From assembly GCF_008831285.2 (NCBI RefSeq), contig NC_045145.1, forward strand, positions 20,210,802 to 20,274,801: a stretch of 64,000 nucleotides of DNA, in the 5' to 3' direction. Below, in pieces: positions 58,257 through 64,000 of this stretch. Both the position numbers and the translations under genes were made by a program. Positions within the stretch are counted from its first letter, which is position 1. Each line of letters begins with the position of its first letter. The DNA comes from Nymphaea colorata. Taxonomy: Eukaryota > Streptophyta > Magnoliopsida > Nymphaeales > Nymphaeaceae. The notes beneath the pieces are model-generated. The model did not search any database. It was not told the DNA's origin and saw only the letters and a list, made by a program, of their open reading frames with translations.

Positions 58257-60745
58257 ATGGATCATACATGGCAATGGTGTGAAAGGGTGAAGGAGAATAA
58301 CAGTTTGAAACTCAAATGTGGCTTATGTGGGAATACATTTTCAGGAGGGATTATTAGAATGAAACACCATTTGGCAGGGACCTCCAAAGATGCGTCTCCT
58401 TGTGTTGGAGGACCAAACAAACTTTTGCCTCCATTTGTGCGTCAACAATGTTTAGATATGCTTCATGTTTTACGTCAAAAGAGAATACAAAAAGAAATTG
58501 AAGATGCAGATGTAGGCTATAATGTGTCTTTGGAAGATGAAGAAGAAGAGGAAGAAGCTTATGAATGTGATGATGAAGACGATAGCAGTCTAAGAACAGA
58601 TTTGGAGACCTTAAGAGGTAGAGATCGTAGAGGAAAAGGGATTATGTATGAAGGAGGTCGATCTGGCATAACGGGAAGGAAGAGGAGAGGCACAAGAGAT
58701 GTTAGGGCCAGGCATTGTATGCGACCACCTAGTGGTAGAGTTCCTATTGGTAGGTCTAGTGTTGGCTCTATTAAGAGTTTTTTTCCTTCATATACGAGCC
58801 TAGGTGGTCAGCCGCATATTCGTGCTGCTATGACATCTAAAGATATCCTATATCATGCACAAAAGCAGGTAGGGAAATGGTTTTATGATGCATGTATTCC
58901 ATTTAATGCAGCTAATTCTTTTCAATTCCAAGCTATGGCAAATGCAATTTCTTCTATAGGCCCCGGATTCAAAATGTCATCATATCATCAGTTGAGGGGC
59001 AAAATTCTTCAGGATACAGTCAAAGAAGTGTCTGAGCATTGCGATGAGTTGAAATTATGTTAGAAGGAAACAGGTTGCTTCATTATGTCAGATGGTTAGA
59101 CTGATACAAGGTCAAGAACACTTGTAAATTTTCTTGTTTATCGCCCTATAGGTACAATGTTCTTGAAATCTCTTGACTTGTCTGATGTTCCTAAGACTGT
59201 TGAGATTTTATTCAATGTTTTTGATAATGTCGTACAAGAAATTGGACCTGCAAACATTGTACAGTTTATTACAGATAATGCTGCAAATTATAGAGCTGCA
59301 GGAGATTTGTTATTTCAAAAGTATAGAACATTTTATTGGAGTCCATGTGCCACTCATTGTGGCATGATATGAAATCAGCCATTGACCAATGTCAAGAGGT
59401 AACAAAATTTATCTATAATCATGCATATGTATTGAGTTTGATGAGAAAATTTACAAAATGAGTTGAATTAATACGACCTGCACAAACTAGATTTGCCACA
59501 AATGTATTGATTGTGCAGAGTGTGGTGAAACAAAGAGCTCCTTTGAGACAGATGTTTGCTAGTGAAGAATGGGTTGCATATCCACATGCTCATAAAAGAA
59601 ATGCTTCTTTAGTTGTGGATATTATATTCAATAACGTATTTTGGGAATCATGTGTGAAGCTATTGAAGGTTTGTGTTTCATTAGTTAAGTTTCTCAGGTT
59701 GGTGACAGCGAGGACAGACCTTCCATAGGGTACTTATATGAGGCTATGGACAAAGCAAAAGAGGCAATTCGAGACAACTTAAAGGAAAAGAAAAAGTTAT
59801 ATTTGCCCATATGAAAGATTATAGATAAAAGGTGGACTGGACAGCTTCATCAACCTCTTCATGTAGCAGCTTATTATCTAAATCCTGCAATTAGATTTTC
59901 TCCTACATTTAAGAAGGACAAAGAAGTCATGCATGGTTTGTTAGATTGTATTAATGTGTTAGTGGAAGATTCTACAGAACAAGATGTTGTGCACAATGAG
60001 TTGGATCTATATGATAGTTGTTTTCGGAACATGGGACTACCTGCCTCCGTTCGAGCCAGGACAACGATGCGTCCAGGTAAATACATAGAAATTTTTAATT
60101 TACTTTGCATTTGTTACATTTGATTCTTTTAAATCTTTCACATTGAATTGTTATATTTTTGTTTAGATTTGTGGTGGAATAGGTATGGGTTTGATTGTCC
60201 AAACCTAGCACGTTTTGCATTCAAAGTCCTCAGCCAGACATGCAGTGCTAGTGGATGCGAAAGGAATTGGAGTGTGTTCCAACATATCTATAGCAAAAAA
60301 AGGAATAGGCTCGAACATAAAAGGTTGAATGACCTTGTCTTTGTTCGATATAATATGAGGTTGAAACAAAGGTAATATAGGCATATAGCTTAATTAATGT
60401 TTACACTTTACATTTTTTGTACAATATATTTATATGAAATTATATACTAACAAATTTTCTCTTATTTAATGTAGAGAATTAGAAAAATCATTAGCAAGGA
60501 AGCACACATCTCAGTTCGATCCTATCAGCTTGGAAAATTTTGACGATCTAGAGCCATGGATTGAAGAAGAACCAGCTACAATATTTGATGATGAAGATCT
60601 TGAATGCTTCAACCTTGAAGTTGAAGCAACAGAAGGCTTTGTTGATGAAGGAGAGTCTGCTAATGCTGGTGCTAATGCTGAATATGTTGGTGAAGATCTT
60701 CCAATTCTTGACGATGAAGATGAAGATGATGAAGATTATGAATGA
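58257..60745 (+). pseudogene. hAT transposase (BED finger, DUF659, hAT dimerisation), disrupted
   Basis: The frame starts at 58257 with a BED zinc finger (CGLCGNTFSGGIIRMKHHLAG). An acidic segment and DUF659 follow (SFFPSYTSLGG, WFYDACIPFNAANSF, FITDNAANYRAAG). The hAT dimerisation domain near 60170-60375 shows DLWWNRYGFDCPNLARFAFK and CERNWSVF. Two introns fit: 60077-60166 and 60372-60474. The last exon ends in an acidic tail at 60745. Two conserved Trp positions are now TAG (near 59060 and 59098), and frameshifts occur near 59370, 59460 and 59700. It would cut and rejoin the element ends; this copy cannot make active enzyme without outside help. Confidence 0.88.
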
Positions 60746-61179
60746 TGAATCATGAATGAGAGTCAAGTCAAGAGTGCTTTCATTTTATATGTATCAAAAA
60801 CTTAAGAGTTATGAATCTATGGTTGTTGAACACTTGATTAAATGTTTTATGACTTTATTACTTTATGGCTTATGGCCTTATGCTTTGTTGAATGATACTG
60901 TATTATTGTTATGAATTTTGATGTTTATGAATGATGAACGCGTAAGTTTATAGCAATAATAAGTCTATCATTATCTCAAACATGTTTTCTATGAACAATT
61001 TATTATTTTTAATTTTTTCTGATTTTTTATGAATTTTTCGATTTTTTTTAAATTTTTTCTGATTTATTAATAATTTTTTTAAAAAATTTACGATACGGTT
61101 ACGATACGTTACGATACGGCGTACCTTAAAGCCCTACCGATACGGCTTACGATACGCGTTTTACAACATTGGTTACAGG

Positions 61180-61984
61180 AAGCGTTGGGAACAAAATTGA
61201 AACTGAGTACAACATTTTATCTGCAAACAGATGGGCAATCCGAGCGAACCATTCAGACTCTTGAGGATATGTTAAGAGCTTGTGTTTTGCAATGGAAGGG
61301 TGAATGAGATAAACATGTGACGTTGGTCGAATTTGCCTACAACAACAGCTATCATTCAAGCGTTAGAATGGCTCTGTTTGAAGCTCTCTATAGCTGACCT
61401 TGCAGATCACCATCATGTTGGACTGAAATAGGAGGCAACAAGATTGAGGATCCTTTAGTAATCCAACACTATATTGACCTAGTCAACATGATTAGAAAGA
61501 AACTTTTGGCTGCTCAGAGTCGACAAAAGAGTTATGCAGACCAACGACGAAGAGAGCTAGCTTTTGATGCAAGAGATCACGTATTTGTCAAGATATCACC
61601 TACCAAAAGTGTTTTCTGATTCGAAAATAAGGGAAAATTGAGCCCAAGATACATTGGTCCATTCAAGATTTTGGAGAAAGTTGGAGAGGTTGCTTATCGA
61701 ATTGCACTTCTACCACAATATAGCCACGTTTATCCAGTATTTCACGTGTCGATGCTAAGGAAATATGTATTTGATCCTTCGCATGTGATAGACTATGAAG
61801 AAGTTGAGTTGTAAGAAGATAATGACAACAGAAGAAAAGCCGCTTCGGATCATAGACCCGAAGTAACATGTATTGCAAAAGAAGACCATCCCACTAGTTC
61901 AAGTAGAATGGCAACACCATGGCATCAAGGAATGCACGTGGGAGACAAAAGAGGACATGCAAAAGAATTATCCCCAATTGTTTC
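61180..61984 (+). pseudogene. Gypsy integrase 3' part and chromodomain
   Basis: Continues the integrase from 57704: [20 protein letters not shown], then FAYNNSYHSS, SRQKSYADQRRREL, and PRYIGPFKILEKVGEVAYRI, which is the C-terminal integrase region. It ends in a chromodomain-like VEWQHHGIKECTWETKED. Stops near 61308, 61396, 61618 and 61815 disable it. Immediately after, at 61985, the sequence jumps into the middle of the LTR, so the 5' part of the 3' LTR is missing. Confidence 0.82.
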
Positions 61985-62172
61985 TCGTGCGAGACGGAGA
62001 GATCTCCCTCGTGCTGGTGTTGGGTTGCTGAAGAATCGGTGGAAGCCACCGTCGGGCAAAACCATAAGACGAGGAAGGAGCACCCAAGAAGAGAGAGAAA
62101 ATTGGGTGAGAAATGAAGAAAAAACTAGGGTTCAACCGGTTTTATATCAAATTTAGAAAATTACAAGAAAAA
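61985..62172 (+). repeat. Truncated 3' LTR of the Gypsy element
   Basis: Matches 55856-56041 of the 5' LTR through GAGACGGAGAGATCTCCCTC and GAAGAAAAAACTAGGGTTC, then breaks off at an A-run near 62163-62175. Both ends of the LTR are absent. Confidence 0.85.
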
Positions 62173-62415
62173 AAAAATTATATTCCAAGATTATTTGGTC
62201 TTTTGCACAAGCCTGTATAAGGATTGAACTAATACAGTGGTCAAGCAGGAAATAGTAGTGAAACTGAAATACAATCAAGTAAGCTAAACCCTTTCATTCT
62301 CCATAGCACAATTTCTTTGTATTGATTCTCATTCCACAACTTCAGGGGTCGAAGTCCAGAACTATATTGTTATTGGTTCCACATGCGTACATGTAGCTTG
62401 CCCACTTTGAAGCTG
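62173..62415. other. Gap between Gypsy element and PLAC8 gene 3
   Basis: About 240 bases of AT-rich DNA that must hold the 3' UTR of the minus-strand PLAC8 gene 3. Nothing else recognised. Confidence 0.45.
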
Positions 62416-63437
62416 CTATCTCATCATCTCTGGTACCACAACAGGAGGCATGGTGGGCGGAAGCCTCTCTCTTTCCAAGTTTGCCTGCCAACCTTCACAT
62501 TTAGAAATAAAATCAATTAGGACACCTCGCCAGAAGAGAGTCCGACATGAAAGAAAATGTTCATGGTTTAGCTACACGAAGAACTTATATATACAGCAAG
62601 AGGTAGGACAAGTTTAGTTGGTGGAGAGCCACATTAAGATAATGGTACTCCAGGTGGACCTGGTCTGATAGCGTAAGTTCCTCCCTGGCTTAGTATTCTG
62701 GGAGAAGGAGAGAGAGAGGACCTATGGAGGGGTCGAAACCCCGACGCTGGAGCTCTCTGTACTCCTGGGTGAGGGCGCAGGGCTCGCAGATGCAGTGGAC
62801 AAGCCAATCAGCAGCGGGCTTCTCCGGCAGGCGATATTGGGCCCTCAGCTTCGCCCTGAAGAAGGCAGCGTAGAGGCAGCCGCAACATGTCAGCAACTTC
62901 ATCGCTTCATACAGGCAAGCGCCCACAATGCACGCTGCGCAACCACCAATGCCCAAGTGCAGAAATTAATGGGACAACCCCAAATTGGAAGAAGCAGAAG
63001 ATGATGTTGATCTACTTATGTTCTATAGAGAAAGAAAAAGAAAGAGAAGGTTACAAGTTTTTCCCCTGTCGACTATCTCCGCAATCCGGCCGAACGTAAC
63101 ACAGGGGCAGAAGCATGTTAATACGCCTACAACCAAAAAGCAAGACACGAGCAAATCCAGCCTAGTTAAAACGACAGAACGATAGAAATAGATAGAGAGT
63201 TACATCGAGAGAGAGAGAGGTACAGTTAGAGGGATCGGTGCAGCATTGGAAGAGGGTTGTCGTCCATCGTCTGGGGAATATGTGAGATTGGAGATCGCCG
63301 TCAGAACGGTAACCATATTCGCTTGCCTGCAGGGTGCTAGGGATGCCAAGCACCGGCTCCGTATAATAGCCAAACTCTTGATTGGATGAAGACGATGCTG
63401 CCGCCGCTGCCTGTTTCATGCCGCCTTGCGGATACAT
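62416..63437 (-). CDS. PLAC8 cysteine-rich membrane protein 3 (PCR/CNR family), four exons
   Basis: Minus-strand exons are 63437-63224, 63126-63055, 62934-62722 and 62492-62416 (214, 72, 213 and 77 nt; GT-AG), giving 191 residues. The N-terminus ([18 protein letters not shown]) resembles gene 1 at its start. The signature here reads CVLTCFCPC: one Cys of the usual CCCPC run is Phe, while the CxxxxCPC core is kept. Then come [14 protein letters not shown], a hydrophobic segment ([20 protein letters not shown]), [24 protein letters not shown] (Thr for the second-motif Cys) and [11 protein letters not shown]. It is the most divergent of the three and may differ in metal binding. All phases match genes 1 and 2. 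Confidence 0.9.
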
Positions 63438-64000
63438 ATCGTGATCGCTCTAGACCTCCGGTACAAGCGCTGACGGAGAAAGCGAGCTGTGTGAATGATG
63501 GCAGCCGGCCGATCTACCCAAGCCGCCTACCAGTTTCACTTTGCAAATAGCTAAGAAGAAGAAGAAGAAGAAGGCATAAAAGGTGGACGTTCCCAACTCC
63601 TCCTCCATCGTGTACAGAGAGACTCTGGTTTAGCTTTGGGGATCCCAACTAGACCTTTCTAAAAAAGGGCTGTGCAGCTTGGGCCAGCTCGTCTCCAACC
63701 AAGGTCACACAGCCGGATCCACGGTCAGTTCGCCTGAATTTCTGTTGCGATTTGGTTAAACCAGCTGGGAAATGAGAGGATTTCTGATTTTATATTAAGC
63801 ACCACTCTGTTCCGGGAAAACTAAAAACCGCCATGAAGTTATGCGAGGAAAATTCAGTTCTCTTAGCCTATGCCTTTCAGACGGTTCCCATTTCTGTCTC
63901 GTGCTTACAAGGTGAGTGAAACACAGTGCTGGGTGCTGTATACCAGAGGGTATCGTTCTTGCTTTTTTGGTTGACAGGCTCGCAAAATAGTGTTTCTCAA
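63438..64000. other. Upstream region of PLAC8 gene 3
   Basis: Promoter and 5' UTR of the minus-strand gene are expected at the left end. A (GAA)n tract lies at about 63550-63573. No other gene or element recognised up to the window edge. Confidence 0.4.

Larger units (their letters stand above)
57697..61179 (+). mobile_element. 3.47-kb hAT DNA transposon inserted in the Gypsy integrase
   Basis: The element (57705-61171) begins CAATGTTGTA and ends in its exact inverse TACAACATTG. It is flanked by identical GTTACAGG octamers (57697-57704, 61172-61179). Across it, the Gypsy integrase reading resumes in step (GRRLQ side, then [12 protein letters not shown]). Both ends carry repeated GTATCGTACGATAC-type palindromes, probable transposase-binding sites. 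The interior encodes a BED-finger hAT transposase broken by stops. The perfect duplication shows that this insertion is younger than the Gypsy copy it lies in. Confidence 0.95.
54485..62172 (+). mobile_element. Ty3/Gypsy chromovirus-like element, deleted internally and interrupted by hAT
   Basis: The 5' LTR is 54485 to about 56356. A primer-binding site TGGTATCAGAGC lies at 56361-56372. A short gag start (56567) passes by deletion directly into RNase H (about 56745-57000), so protease and reverse transcriptase are missing. Integrase follows (57038-57704 and 61180-61800), with a chromodomain-like end. Only 188 bases of 3' LTR remain (61985-62172), matching 55856-56041 in the 5' LTR. The 3.47-kb hAT element splits the integrase. 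The LTR family is the same as the minus-strand copy at 43298-48862. Confidence 0.83.

Overview
The window is nuclear DNA of a flowering plant. It holds intron-split genes with GT-AG junctions, AT-rich introns and intergenic DNA, and plant-specific families (PADRE/DUF4228, APCB1-type aspartic protease, ATR3 diflavin reductase, a gibberellin-oxidase-like 2OG dioxygenase, PLAC8 cysteine-rich proteins). The species cannot be named from what is visible. There is no organellar, bacterial or viral gene organisation, and I found no rRNA, tRNA or CRISPR.

Layout. 1-9.0 kb: one intronless PADRE gene (2043-2591) in otherwise featureless DNA. 9.0-14.1 kb: a complete but dead Copia LTR retrotransposon with a near-perfect 5-bp target duplication. 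16.9-21.9 kb: a nine-exon APCB1-like aspartic protease (541 aa). 24.4-32.5 kb: a twelve-exon ATR3/NDOR1/Tah18-type diflavin reductase (625 aa), with a three-LTR TRIM element in its fifth intron. 32.8-34.0 kb: a 5'-truncated LINE relic. 37.4-38.7 kb: a two-exon 2OG-Fe(II) dioxygenase (331 aa). 41.2-63.4 kb: three PLAC8 genes, all on the minus strand, all with four exons and identical middle-exon lengths (72 and 213 nt), pushed apart by a dense nest of transposons.

The transposon nest is the most informative part. A second Copia element (42625-51937) is split by a minus-strand Gypsy LTR (about 43298-48862). That LTR was itself hit by two TIR elements with 8-bp target duplications. One is a 507-bp MITE (45407-45913). 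The other is a 2.35-kb hAT-like element (46368-48714) carrying an unrecognised acidic protein built of perfect 45-residue tandem repeats. A 173-bp MITE (49589-49761) sits in the Copia integrase, and removing it with one target copy restores that frame. Further right, a Gypsy element of the same LTR family (54485-62172, opposite orientation) lies in a third Copia relic. Its integrase is interrupted by a 3.47-kb hAT element (57705-61171) with a perfect GTTACAGG duplication, palindromic subterminal repeats and a decayed BED-finger transposase.

The six or seven host genes appear intact and functionally unrelated: secretory-pathway or membrane protease, cytosolic Fe-S assembly reductase, oxidative metabolism, membrane transport or cell-size control. 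Only the PLAC8 trio is a gene family cluster. Exon limits were set by hand from splice sites, reading phase and family knowledge; no alignment or expression data were available.
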